DNA of 64,000 nt from Gemmataceae bacterium (GTDB lineage Bacteria; Planctomycetota; Planctomycetia; Gemmatales; Gemmataceae): assembly GCA_019636445.1 (NCBI GenBank), contig JAHBXO010000004.1:1-64000 (forward strand), in the 5' to 3' direction. A program made the position numbers and the translations under genes. How positions within the stretch are numbered: the stretch's first letter is position 1; each line of letters starts with the position of its first letter. This document shows, in pieces, positions 34,447 through 42,957 of this stretch. The notes beneath the pieces were generated by a model. It was not told the DNA's origin. It saw only the letters and a program-made list of their open reading frames with translations, and did not search any database.

Positions 34447-34464
34447 GTGATTCATTTCAGCGAC

Positions 34465-34641
34465 TCAGCCGGCGAGCACGGACGAATGGCGTTCGGAGTC
34501 CTTGCGGGTCATCTCCTCGAGCACAATCGGGTGCCAGGCGGTGTCCCGGCGGTCGACGGGCACGTAGTTCTCGCGCGCCCAGCGTCGCAGCTTCAGTTCC
34601 TCGATGAAATCGACATCGGGGGCGAAACCATTGGTCATCAT
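34465..34641 (-). CDS. Small conserved-looking protein, 58 residues
   Basis: A 58-residue ORF starting MMTNGFAPDVDFIEELKLRRW and continuing ARENYVPVDRRDTAWHPIVLEEMTRKD. It has charged helices and no leader. The composition (Trp in RRWARENY and AWHPIVLEE) is unlike a chance GC-rich frame. I do not recognise a family. The upstream ATG at 34641 and the next ATG at 34638 are equally possible starts. Length and absence of a strong ribosome site keep confidence moderate. Confidence 0.55.
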   Translation of the reverse strand: MMTNGFAPDVDFIEELKLRRWARENYVPVDRRDTAWHPIVLEEMTRKDSERHSSVLAG

Positions 34642-34908
34642 GGCTTGCTACCCATGAAAGAGAGAGGTGGAGAGGCCGAACCGTTCGGCTGGCGTCAATC
34701 TAGTCGAGCCTTGAAGGTCGGCAACGGAGATTGGGGAAATTCCGCGCGATTTCCCGCGAATTCCCGCGATCTGAACAGGCGCCATCGCTGAGTCAATTGC
34801 CCATTCGGCGCATCTTGCCCGACGCCGTCAAACGGCATGGCGGACGGCCGATCCAACGGGTAGAATCGTTACTATCCGCATTCGACATTCCCGCGAAAGG
34901 ACCGTGCC

Positions 34909-36219
34909 ATGCCCCCCGTCCGCCTTCGAATCTGGTCGCTCGGCCTGTCCGCCGCGCTCGCCGGTGCCGCCATCGCGCCGATCGCCGCCGCAGCGCCCGT
35001 CGCCGAACTCACCGAAGAGCAGCTTGTCGAGAAGGCCAAAAAACTGAACTCGGAAACCAAGACCCGCGAGGACGCCGACGCGAAGCTCAAGGCGCTCAAC
35101 AAGGACAAGGTGAACACGCCGAAGCTCGTGAAGGCGGCCGCGAAACTCCAGAAGGCCGCGAAGGGGGACGAGAAGCCGTTCCGATACTTCGCCACGCTCG
35201 TGCTCGCCAAAGCGGCGCACAACGCCAAGGACTACGACTCGGCCGAGATCTTCTATCGCGCCTGCTCCGACATTGCCATCGACGATCTGCAGTCCAGCGA
35301 ACACATCACTCAGGCCGTCGACGACCACCTCGACTTCCTGCTGTTTCGCAAGAAGAACGACGCGGTCATCGAACTGGCCGAGCGCGTCATGGCCATCAAT
35401 GGAGACCAGACGCTTCAGTTCTTCAACAACTTCGAAGTCGCCGGCAAACTCCTTCTCGCCCGCTCCCGCAAGGGCGACACAAAGGACGTACTCGACACGC
35501 TCGACCGGCTCATCAAGAAGTCCGACGGACTGTTCCTCTACCGCCAGATGAAGACGCGTATCCTCGTCGACGCCGAGAAATACGAGGAAGCAATCAAGGA
35601 GTACGGCCTTGTCATCGAGTCGATCCAGGACAACGAGAACATCCCCAAGGAACAGAAGGACCGCTTCGTCCATGGCACGAAGTACGCGCTCAGCGGCGTC
35701 TACGTGACCCTGAACAAGATCGACGAAGGCACGAAGATTCTTCGCGAGCTCGTGAAGGCGGACCCGGAGAACGCCACCTTCAAGAACGACCTCGGCTTCA
35801 TCATGTGCGACAACGACCAGAACCTGGAGGAGTCCGAGAAGCTGATCCGCGAGGCGATCGATCTGGACCTGAAAGCACGGAAGAAAGCGCTCGCGGAGAA
35901 AAAGATCGACGAAGCCGAGGCGAAGAAGTCCAATGCCGCTTATCTCGACAGCCTCGGCTGGGTGCTCTACAAGCAGAAGAAGTACGACGAGGCGTTGAAG
36001 TACCTTCTCGAGAGCGCCGGCAGCGACGACGAGGAAAGCAACCACATCGAAATCTGGGACCACGTCGGCGATTGCTATCTGGCGATGGGCAAGAAGAAGG
36101 AAGCCCTCGAGACTTTTCAGAAGGCGCTCAAGATGGAGGACGTGACGAAGAAGGACGGCGAGCGCCGTAAGAAGGTGACGGAAAAGATGAAGAAACTGAA
36201 GGCCGAACTGGCGAAGTAA
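34909..36219 (+). CDS. Secreted TPR-like protein
   Basis: A 436-residue protein with a signal peptide (ends PIAAAAPV). The body is all-helical with tetratricopeptide-type segments (YFATLVLAKAAHNAKDYDSAEIFY, KTRILVDAEKYEEAIKEYGLVI, DSLGWVLYKQKKYDEALKYLLES, VGDCYLAMGKKKEALETFQKALK) and a lysine-rich N-terminal portion. Its partner is unknown. AAAGG lies eight bases before the start. It ends just before a terminator (36241-36268). Confidence 0.85.
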   Translation: MPPVRLRIWSLGLSAALAGAAIAPIAAAAPVAELTEEQLVEKAKKLNSETKTREDADAKLKALNKDKVNTPKLVKAAAKLQKAAKGDEKPFRYFATLVLAKAAHNAKDYDSAEIFYRACSDIAIDDLQSSEHITQAVDDHLDFLLFRKKNDAVIELAERVMAINGDQTLQFFNNFEVAGKLLLARSRKGDTKDVLDTLDRLIKKSDGLFLYRQMKTRILVDAEKYEEAIKEYGLVIESIQDNENIPKEQKDRFVHGTKYALSGVYVTLNKIDEGTKILRELVKADPENATFKNDLGFIMCDNDQNLEESEKLIREAIDLDLKARKKALAEKKIDEAEAKKSNAAYLDSLGWVLYKQKKYDEALKYLLESAGSDDEESNHIEIWDHVGDCYLAMGKKKEALETFQKALKMEDVTKKDGERRKKVTEKMKKLKAELAK

Positions 36220-36240
36220 TCTTGGTTATCGGTTTAGAGT

Positions 36241-36268
36241 GGGGTCCGGGTTCGCCCGGCCCCCTTTT
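36241..36268 (+). terminator. Intrinsic terminator of the TPR gene
   Basis: Stem GGGGTCCGGG/CCCGGCCCCC with one mismatch, loop TTCG (36251-36254), then TTTT. It also lies between two convergent genes. Confidence 0.75.
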
Positions 36269-36276
36269 CGTTGGTC

Positions 36277-37539
36277 CTACACAAGCCGGCCGGCCTTCAC
36301 GATCCCACCCTGCATGACGACAAGAAAGTTCCGCCGATCCTCCAGCAGTCTGATATTCGCAATCACGTCCCCATCCACGACCAGCACGTCCGCAAGCTTG
36401 CCAGCTTCGAGGATACCGAATTCGTCCCCGCGGCCCATGATCTCCGCACCGGTCTTCGTCGCGCAGGTAAGAACCTGGAGCGGAGTGAATCCGACATAGT
36501 TCACGAAGAAGCTCAGTTCCTTCGCATAGTCGCCGTGCGGGTTCCACGCGAAGCCATAGTCGCCGCCCATGCCGAGGCGACCGCCGGCCTTGAGTATTTT
36601 GCGAGCACTTTCGGCCCCGCCTTCGAGCGTTTCCTTGTGACCGTCGATCACTGATTGCGGCATCTTGAACTCCGGCCCGCGCTCGATCGACGCCAGCTCG
36701 AAATACAGCGCCGGCACGCACGGCACGTCCCGCGTCAGCAGCAGTTCCATTGCCTCGTCGTCCATGAACGTGCCGTGTTCGATGGCGTCGTAGCCGGCGC
36801 GGAGGGCGTTCTTGATCCCCTCCGTCGCCCGGCAGTGGCCCGTCACCTTCAATCCGTGGTTGTGCGCCGTCGCCACCACGGCGTGCATCTCCTCGAACGT
36901 CATGCAAAGGGTGTGGTGGTCGTTCGTGTCCGGCGCCGCCGCGTCGCCGGTGGGGTAGGTCTTCACCCACTCGACGCCGTCCTTGACGAGCTTGCGGACC
37001 GCCGCGCGGGCCTCCTGCGCGCCGTTGACCAGCAGCACAAGGCCTTCCATGCCGATCTTGCGGAAGTCGGGGTTCCAGTCCATGAGGCCGCCGACGCCGC
37101 AGATTTCCCGGCCGCTGGACGCGAGGCGCGGGCCGACGCAGACGTCGTTCTCGATCGCCTTCTTCAGCCAGACGTCGATGTTGAACAAGCTGCCGCCGCT
37201 GCGGGCCGACGTATAGCCGCATTCGAGAGCGAGCTTCGCATTATGGGCGGCGAGCAGTGTGACGTACTCGACGGGGTACTTGATGTCGAGATCTTCGAGT
37301 GCCGCGACGTTGAAGTAGGTGGGGTGGAAGTGCGCCTCGACGAGGCCGGGCAGGATCGTGCCACCGTTCGCGTCGATCCGATTCGCATCGGGAGCGACCC
37401 TCGGCGCGGCGACGGCCGGACCGGCGTAGCTAATCTTCCCATCGACGCAGACGACGCAGCCGTTCGGGATCGGCGCGGCGCCAGTGCCGATCACGAGTTG
37501 TCCGTTCGAGATGACCGTGGTGCCGACGGCGTTCGTCAT
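36277..37539 (-). CDS. Amidohydrolase-family enzyme
   Basis: A 420-residue metal-dependent hydrolase of the imidazolonepropionase/prolidase-like group. The metal-binding residues are visible: HFH in PGLVEAHFHPTY (about residue 70), the later WVKTYPTGD, TGHCRA, IEHGTF and the final Asp in MGGDYGF. The N- and C-terminal beta parts (GCVVCVDGKISYAG, LEAGKLADVLVVDGDVI) are typical. No signal peptide. The natural substrate cannot be determined. It is encoded 9 bases from the hydrolase gene on the same strand. Confidence 0.85.
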   Translation of the reverse strand: MTNAVGTTVISNGQLVIGTGAAPIPNGCVVCVDGKISYAGPAVAAPRVAPDANRIDANGGTILPGLVEAHFHPTYFNVAALEDLDIKYPVEYVTLLAAHNAKLALECGYTSARSGGSLFNIDVWLKKAIENDVCVGPRLASSGREICGVGGLMDWNPDFRKIGMEGLVLLVNGAQEARAAVRKLVKDGVEWVKTYPTGDAAAPDTNDHHTLCMTFEEMHAVVATAHNHGLKVTGHCRATEGIKNALRAGYDAIEHGTFMDDEAMELLLTRDVPCVPALYFELASIERGPEFKMPQSVIDGHKETLEGGAESARKILKAGGRLGMGGDYGFAWNPHGDYAKELSFFVNYVGFTPLQVLTCATKTGAEIMGRGDEFGILEAGKLADVLVVDGDVIANIRLLEDRRNFLVVMQGGIVKAGRLV

Positions 37540-37548
37540 GGTAGGGCC

Positions 37549-38406
37549 TCAGAGCGAATCGAGGAACGCGAGCAGGTGGTTGGCGATGGTGCCGGTGTGC
37601 TGCCAGTGAAGGACGTGCCCGGCGCCCGTCAAGTGCATCCGCGTCAGGTCCGGCAAGCAATCCGCGAGTCGGACGGCGTCTTCGGCGGGCAGCATTCCTC
37701 CGGCGTAAACGTCGCCATGAAGGAGGAGGACCGGACAGCGAATCGGCGCAAGGCGTTCCCACCAATCGATGCCGTCGAGCCAGCGACCCGCAAGGAGCGG
37801 TTCGTAAACGGCCGGATCGACCTCGCGCAAGCACGCGGCGGCGAACCGCAGCGACACTGGATCGCGGAGATCGCCGAGCCGTGCCGTGGAGCCGTCGTGC
37901 TGACGGATAATCGATTCCGCAAGCTGGCGGGCCACGATCGATGTGCTGACACCGGATTGCCCGGCTGAGCGGCACATCGCTTCGAAGGTCGAGTAATATG
38001 CGGATTGCCCCAGTTTCTCCAGGAAATCCGGTGAGGGTGGATCTTCGAGCACGACGGCGCGGACCCGCTCCGGCAGTTGCGCGGCAAGCAGCGCGACGAC
38101 CAGCGCGCCGAGGGAGTGACCGTAAAGCACAGCGGGCCGATCGCCGAGCCGGGGCAGTATTTCCATCGCATCGGCGAGGTAATCCGCAACGAGGTATTGC
38201 TTGCCGCGCTCCGACTTCCCGTGTCCTCGTTGGTCGACGAGATGCACCAGCCCGTGTTCTGTAAGCCACGGGAGCAGGGGTTGAAAAGTGGAGCCGCGCC
38301 GACCGACGCCATGGAGGAACACGATCGGCACCGCACCCGTGCCGACGGTCGCGACGTGCAACGCTGGGCCTTGCGCAGTGTCGAGCCGTCGGGAGAGAAA
38401 CGGCAT
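37549..38406 (-). CDS. Alpha/beta hydrolase
   Basis: A 285-residue hydrolase with oxyanion motif VFLHGVGRRG, nucleophile elbow YGHSLGALV, an acid candidate near DVYAGGMLPAED and the catalytic His in GAGHVLHW. The start 38406 is preferred because GAGGG lies five bases upstream; an ATG at 38424 overlaps the upstream gene by ATGA and is an alternative. It is probably transcribed with the nucleotidyltransferase at 38421-39107. Confidence 0.85.
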   Translation of the reverse strand: MPFLSRRLDTAQGPALHVATVGTGAVPIVFLHGVGRRGSTFQPLLPWLTEHGLVHLVDQRGHGKSERGKQYLVADYLADAMEILPRLGDRPAVLYGHSLGALVVALLAAQLPERVRAVVLEDPPSPDFLEKLGQSAYYSTFEAMCRSAGQSGVSTSIVARQLAESIIRQHDGSTARLGDLRDPVSLRFAAACLREVDPAVYEPLLAGRWLDGIDWWERLAPIRCPVLLLHGDVYAGGMLPAEDAVRLADCLPDLTRMHLTGAGHVLHWQHTGTIANHLLAFLDSL

Positions 38407-38420
38407 GGCACCCTCTTGGT

Positions 38421-39107
38421 TCATTTCACCGTCGTGAGGTCTACATGCTGACTGTTCGTCCACGCTTCGACCGTGCCGATCGGAAGCCAGTATTTCGCCT
38501 CGACGACCTGGAACCCGCCCTGCGCGGCGAGTCGGCCGACGGCCTCCGTGATTTCGTACTCGCCCCGCGGCGATGCGGTCAGCGTCATGTCGAAGACGCG
38601 CTTCGGGAAGACGTACCCGCCGATGTTCGCGAGTTGCGGCGCGGTCAGGTCCTCCGGCTTTTCGACGATCTCGCGCAACGTGCCATCGGGGTTGCGGAAC
38701 AGAATGCCGAAGTGTTTCGGATCGTTCACGGAATGTGCGAGGATGCCCATCGGAACCGCGGCGAGTTTCGCGAGGTCCGCCCGACCGATGAGATCGTCGC
38801 CGTTGAGGACCATGACCTTCTCCGAACAGACGTGACTCTTGCAACTCATGAGCGCATCGCCCGTGCCGAGCGGCTTCGCTTGGAAGACCGTGGTCCAGTT
38901 CTTCACATGCGTTTGGCGCTTCAAATAATCCTCGATCTGCTCTGCGAGATAGTTCACGACGACGACAAGTCGATCGACTGGCGGCATCGCGCCGATGATC
39001 CAATCGAGGATCGGCCGGCCCTGCACCGGGAGCAGCGGTTTGGGTGTCTTCTCGGTATGCGGCCGGAGGCGTGTACCTTTGCCGGCCGCGAGGATGATGC
39101 CGTCCAT
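38421..39107 (-). CDS. Sugar-nucleotide-type nucleotidyltransferase
   Basis: A 228-residue enzyme with the NTP-binding signature ILAAGKGTRLRPHT followed by KPLLPVQGRPIL, plus the metal-binding VLNGDDLIG and IVEKPEDL. It resembles glucose-1-phosphate nucleotidyltransferases but is shorter, lacking the C-terminal left-handed helix. The sugar and nucleotide are not known. Confidence 0.85.
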   Translation of the reverse strand: MDGIILAAGKGTRLRPHTEKTPKPLLPVQGRPILDWIIGAMPPVDRLVVVVNYLAEQIEDYLKRQTHVKNWTTVFQAKPLGTGDALMSCKSHVCSEKVMVLNGDDLIGRADLAKLAAVPMGILAHSVNDPKHFGILFRNPDGTLREIVEKPEDLTAPQLANIGGYVFPKRVFDMTLTASPRGEYEITEAVGRLAAQGGFQVVEAKYWLPIGTVEAWTNSQHVDLTTVK

Positions 39108-39173
39108 GCGTTGGCCCCGTGGTTCTTTTCGACTCGGTATAGCAACTCTTGATCGAATTCGGCGACGGTCCCG

Positions 39174-40493
39174 TCAAACTCGCTGAACCTGCGCTTCCAG
39201 CACTTTCTGCCGACGGACCTTGCGGACCACGACGCGCACGCCGTCCCGGCTGACGACTTCGCCGCCATGCACGGCCCCTCCGGTCTGCGCCGTCACCCAG
39301 TCGCTGACATGGTTCACCGGGGCGGTCGAGTCAACGGTCGGCAGTACGATCCCGGACAATTCCCGAAGGCGGGCCGGCGCGAGGCCTCCGCCAACGACCC
39401 AACCGGCCCCGGAACGGGATGCGTGCATCGGCAGGTGGTCGAACTCGTCTTCGATATCGCCGACGAGTTCCTCCAGGATATCTTCGAGCGTAATCATGCC
39501 GAGGATGGTGCGGGCTTGATCGCGAACGAGGGCGATGTGCGTGCGGTCGCGGATCATCCGTTCCAGCCCGGTGGCGACGGGCAGGTCGTCGGGCAGATCC
39601 GGAATGGCGCGCATGACGGCGCGGAGGGTCGGGTCGGTCGGCGAAAGCCGCAGGAGTGCGACGATATCCTTGAAATTCACGTAACCAATGATCCCCTGCG
39701 CATCGCCGGGTCGCTCGGTGAGCGGGAAGCGCGTATGCATGTCCAGGTGGGCGGCGACGAGGGCGTCGGAAAGCGTGGCATCGGCGTTGAGCATGCTAAT
39801 GGCGGCGGCGGGCAGCATCGCGTCGCGGATCGGCCGGTGCGAAAGGGCCGCGGCGCCGAGAATGATCTTTTCCTCCTGTGGCCCGATCAGGCGAGACGTG
39901 CGTGCGAGGGCGACACTCGCGCGCAACTCCTGAAGCTCGGCCGCCTCGGATTTCGATTCAGGCTCGTTGGGTTTCTTCATCCGGCGTTCGCCGAGCGCCA
40001 TCAATCCGGTAACGGTCTTTTCGAGTATCCAGACGATCGGCCAGACGGCGAAGACGAACCACATCATCGGGGGCGAAAGCCGCAGGCAGACGAGTTCCTT
40101 GTTGCGGATGGCGAAGACCTTTGGAATCAATTCGCCAAAGATGATGGTGACGACGGTGAGCGGCGCGACGACGAGGGCGATGGCGAGGACCTCGGCCGTG
40201 GCGGACGAGACGCCGAGCGCCTCCTGCACGGCGGGGGCGATGTTTTCCTCGGCACCGGCACCGCCAACGGCGGCAGCGATAGCGCCGGCCAGCGTGATAC
40301 CGAGTTGAATGCCCGCCAGGCTGCATTCGAGGTTCTTCTTCATGTACTGGGCGGCCTTCGCACCCTTCCGGTTCGCGTCCGCGAGCGATTGCAATCGGGC
40401 GAAGGAAATGGACGCGAGCGCGATCTCGAACGCTGCGAACACGCTGTTCAGGGCGATCATCGCGAACATGAAGACAAGTTCGATTCCAAACAT
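39174..40493 (-). CDS. CNNM/CorC-type membrane protein with CBS pair
   Basis: A 439-residue protein with an N-terminal DUF21 (CNNM) membrane domain of four helices (MIALNSVFAAFEIALAS, GIQLGITLAGAIAAAVGG, VAPLTVVTIIFGELIPKVFA), a CBS pair (residues 210-345) and a C-terminal CorC/HlyC domain (APARLRELSGIVLP). Such proteins act in magnesium or cobalt efflux. The ATG at 40493 has GGAG six bases upstream; the longer TTG start at 40511 does not. Confidence 0.9.
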   Translation of the reverse strand: MFGIELVFMFAMIALNSVFAAFEIALASISFARLQSLADANRKGAKAAQYMKKNLECSLAGIQLGITLAGAIAAAVGGAGAEENIAPAVQEALGVSSATAEVLAIALVVAPLTVVTIIFGELIPKVFAIRNKELVCLRLSPPMMWFVFAVWPIVWILEKTVTGLMALGERRMKKPNEPESKSEAAELQELRASVALARTSRLIGPQEEKIILGAAALSHRPIRDAMLPAAAISMLNADATLSDALVAAHLDMHTRFPLTERPGDAQGIIGYVNFKDIVALLRLSPTDPTLRAVMRAIPDLPDDLPVATGLERMIRDRTHIALVRDQARTILGMITLEDILEELVGDIEDEFDHLPMHASRSGAGWVVGGGLAPARLRELSGIVLPTVDSTAPVNHVSDWVTAQTGGAVHGGEVVSRDGVRVVVRKVRRQKVLEAQVQRV

Positions 40494-40526
40494 GTTGACT
40501 CCTGCCTCCAAAGCGTCGCCCGATCA

Positions 40527-40541
40527 TAAACTGTTCGGATG
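40527..40541 (+). promoter_or_regulatory. -10 box placed for a leaderless LplT-like mRNA
   Basis: TAAACT at 40527-40532 is followed by six bases and the ATG at 40539, with no ribosome binding site. The arrangement matches those before the pseudouridine synthase and eda genes. Confidence 0.4.
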
Positions 40542-42167
40542 CACGAATCCGAACCCGCATCCGACGCGCCGAAGACCGGCACGCTCGCCAATCGAACTTT
40601 CATCGGCTTGCTCGTCGCGCAATTCCTCGCGGCTTTCAACGACCAGGCGATCCACGCCGCCGCGATGTTCTACGCCATCAATACGCAGGCGCTCACGGAA
40701 CGTTCGGCCATCTCACTGATGCCGATCCTTTTCTACGCCCCGTGGGCAATCTTCTGCACCGTCGCCGGCTGGCTGGCGGACCGCTATCCCAAACGCTCGG
40801 CCCTCATCTTCTGGAAACTTGCCGAAGTCGGCATCACGCTCGTCGCGCTCGTCGGATTCTACCTCGGCCGCCACGGCGAACCGACGCTCGGACCCTGGAT
40901 CGTCCTCGCCACGGTCTTCCTCATGGGTACGCACTCGGCTTTCTTCGTCCCGGCCAAGTACGGCGTCATGCCGGAAATCCTGCCGCCACACCTGCTTTCA
41001 AAAGGCAACGGCCTGCTCGAATCGCTCTCCTTCCTCGCCGTCATCCTCGGCACCGTTTCCGGCGGCGTGCTCTCGTACCTGTTCCTCGGCAACGAAGTCG
41101 TCATCGGTGTCATTCTCGTCGGCCTTGCGATCGTCGGCGCCGTCGCCAGCTTCCTCATCCAGAAGATGCCCGCCGCCAACCCGACGCGTCCGTTCCCACG
41201 CTTCGTCTACGGCCCGATCGTCGGCAACGTGAAGCAGCTCTTCGCCGACCCGGCGCTGCGACTCGCCGCACAGGGGATCGCGTTCTTCACCTTCGTCGTC
41301 GCCTTCATGCGCGCGGCCGTGTACATGCTCGGAGAATCCCAGAACCCGCGCTGGGACGAACTCAAGACCAGCGTCGTCGTCGGCACCGTGGCGCTTGGCA
41401 TCGGCCTCGGCAGCCCCGCTGCCGGCTTTCTCTCCGGTAAACGAGTCGAACTGCGACTTGTGCTCCTGGGCGCCGTCGGCATGATCGCCGCGCTCATCGG
41501 CGCCGCCAGTTTCATCGACCGCGTCCCGACACTCGTCTGCTGCATCGTCGCCATCGGGGCCTTCACCGGCTTCTACATCGTTCCGCTGTTCACGCTGCTC
41601 CAGCACAAGGCCCCGAAGGAGAAGAAAGGCGAGATGATCGCCGCCAGCAACGCCGTGAACATCGTCGGTGCGATCTCGGCTTCGCTGCTCTTCTTCGTCG
41701 TCGTGCTCGCGGCGCAGAGTTTCGGCCTCGCACCGGAAGTGACGGACCGTACTCCGGTCGCCAGTGGCGAACTGACCGTGCTCGAACTCCAGCACGGCCG
41801 CCCGGTCTACTTCGAAGTGAAGACGGCCGAAGGGAAGATCGCGAACGGCGGCGCGAGACCGGACCGCGAGCATTCCGTCGGCTTCAGCGATATCGTGAAG
41901 GACGTATTCGAGAGCAAAACGACCGATGCGATCCTTGAACTGCACAAGACGGTCTCCGTGAAACCGAACGGGCAGCAAGTCGACGTATCGAAATTCACAA
42001 CCGCCGGCGTGACCCACTTCGACCTCGTCCCGGCGGGAATGACGCCCACGACCGATTACGACAATCGGGAACTGCCGAAGTACCTCTTCTTCGGCGCGGC
42101 CGCAATGACCTGCGGCATCCTCTTACTGCTGGTCCGCCCCATCCTCCGTCTGCGGAGCAGCGTGTGA
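40539..42167 (+). CDS. LplT-like lysophospholipid transporter (MFS) with extra domain
   Basis: A 542-residue MFS protein with an opening helix (FIGLLVAQFLAAFNDQAIHAAAMFY) and the loop AGWLADRYPKRSAL and FFVPAKYGVMPEILP, patterns shared with LplT, which imports lysophospholipids in E. coli. About 110 residues (from about 400 to 510, starting EVTDRTPVASGEL) lie before the last helix as an apparent extra-cytoplasmic domain with no family I can name. E. coli LplT is about 400 residues. A complementary Aas-like protein is encoded at 6467-9097. Confidence 0.75.
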   Translation: MHESEPASDAPKTGTLANRTFIGLLVAQFLAAFNDQAIHAAAMFYAINTQALTERSAISLMPILFYAPWAIFCTVAGWLADRYPKRSALIFWKLAEVGITLVALVGFYLGRHGEPTLGPWIVLATVFLMGTHSAFFVPAKYGVMPEILPPHLLSKGNGLLESLSFLAVILGTVSGGVLSYLFLGNEVVIGVILVGLAIVGAVASFLIQKMPAANPTRPFPRFVYGPIVGNVKQLFADPALRLAAQGIAFFTFVVAFMRAAVYMLGESQNPRWDELKTSVVVGTVALGIGLGSPAAGFLSGKRVELRLVLLGAVGMIAALIGAASFIDRVPTLVCCIVAIGAFTGFYIVPLFTLLQHKAPKEKKGEMIAASNAVNIVGAISASLLFFVVVLAAQSFGLAPEVTDRTPVASGELTVLELQHGRPVYFEVKTAEGKIANGGARPDREHSVGFSDIVKDVFESKTTDAILELHKTVSVKPNGQQVDVSKFTTAGVTHFDLVPAGMTPTTDYDNRELPKYLFFGAAAMTCGILLLLVRPILRLRSSV

Positions 42168-42180
42168 CGGCCGCAGGTTC

Positions 42181-42196
42181 TACAATCACTCCCATG
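42181..42196 (+). promoter_or_regulatory. -10 box placed for a leaderless eda mRNA
   Basis: TACAAT at 42181-42186 is followed by seven bases and the ATG at 42194. There is no ribosome binding site. Confidence 0.45.
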
Positions 42197-42856
42197 GCAC
42201 GCGAACAGAATCTTCAACGGGTAATCGAGTGTGGCCTCGTGGCGGTTGTCCGCTTTGCGGATCCGGGGCCGCTCGTGAACGTCCTCAAGGCCATCGCGGA
42301 TGGCGGCATCACGGTCGCCGAAGTCACCTTCACGGTGCCGGACGCCCTGGGCGTCATCCGCGAAGCGAAACGGCAGCTCGGCGACCGCGTCCTGCTTGGT
42401 GCCGGCACCGTGCTGGACGCCGAGACGGCCCGCGCCGCGATCCTGGCCGGGGCGGAGTTCCTCGTCTCGCCGTTGGTCAACGTCGATGTCATCCGCATGG
42501 CTCGACGGTACGACAAGCTCGTGATGCCCGGCGCCTTTACGCCGACGGAAATCCTGACGGCATGGGAAGCCGGCGCGGACATCGTAAAGGTGTTCCCGGC
42601 GGACATTCTCAGCCCGGCGTTCTTCCGCGCGATGCGGGGGCCGCTGCCGCAAGTGAAGCTGATGCCGACCGGCGGCGTGGACCTGACGACGGCGGGCGAA
42701 TATCTGAAGGCTGGGGCCGTGTGTCTGGGTGTTGGCGGGCAACTCGTGGATGCGAAGCTCGTGACAACCGGGAATTTCAATGCCATCCGCGACCTGGCGA
42801 AGCAGTACGTGGACGCCGTCCGCTACGCTCGCAGCGAATTGAACAAGAAATCATAG
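42194..42856 (+). CDS. eda: 2-dehydro-3-deoxyphosphogluconate aldolase (KDPG/KHG aldolase)
   Basis: A 220-residue TIM-barrel aldolase that splits KDPG into pyruvate and glyceraldehyde 3-phosphate in the Entner-Doudoroff route. It has GLVAVVRF with the substrate Arg, ITVAEVTFTVP with the catalytic Glu, LLGAGTVLDAE and the Schiff-base Lys in DIVKVFPAD. The last helix ends QYVDAVRYARS. No edd gene is nearby, so KDPG may come from another source, or the enzyme acts on related keto-sugars. The start has a -10 box just upstream. Confidence 0.93.
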   Translation: MAREQNLQRVIECGLVAVVRFADPGPLVNVLKAIADGGITVAEVTFTVPDALGVIREAKRQLGDRVLLGAGTVLDAETARAAILAGAEFLVSPLVNVDVIRMARRYDKLVMPGAFTPTEILTAWEAGADIVKVFPADILSPAFFRAMRGPLPQVKLMPTGGVDLTTAGEYLKAGAVCLGVGGQLVDAKLVTTGNFNAIRDLAKQYVDAVRYARSELNKKS

Positions 42857-42935
42857 CCACAAAAAGGCACGAAAAGACACAAAAATAGGCACGGGTTTTC
42901 TCTTCTTTTTGTGTCTCTTCGTGCCTCTTCGTGGC
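42856..42935. repeat. A+T-rich long inverted repeat
   Basis: Arms 42856-42885 and 42906-42935 match at 27 of 30 positions and are made of 10-base words such as CACAAAAAGG and CACGAAAAGA. The element fills the gap between eda and pheS and ends 22 bases before the pheS start. It is a member of the same class as the elements at 19289 and 27575 by composition and placement, not by shared sequence. Confidence 0.85.
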
Positions 42936-42957
42936 CATCTGTTTGGGAGCAATCGGC

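Noticed and set aside
34738..34776. Short repeated motif TTCCCGCGA upstream of the TPR gene
   Set aside because: Only two or three imperfect copies in a GC-rich gap; not enough to claim an operator or repeat.
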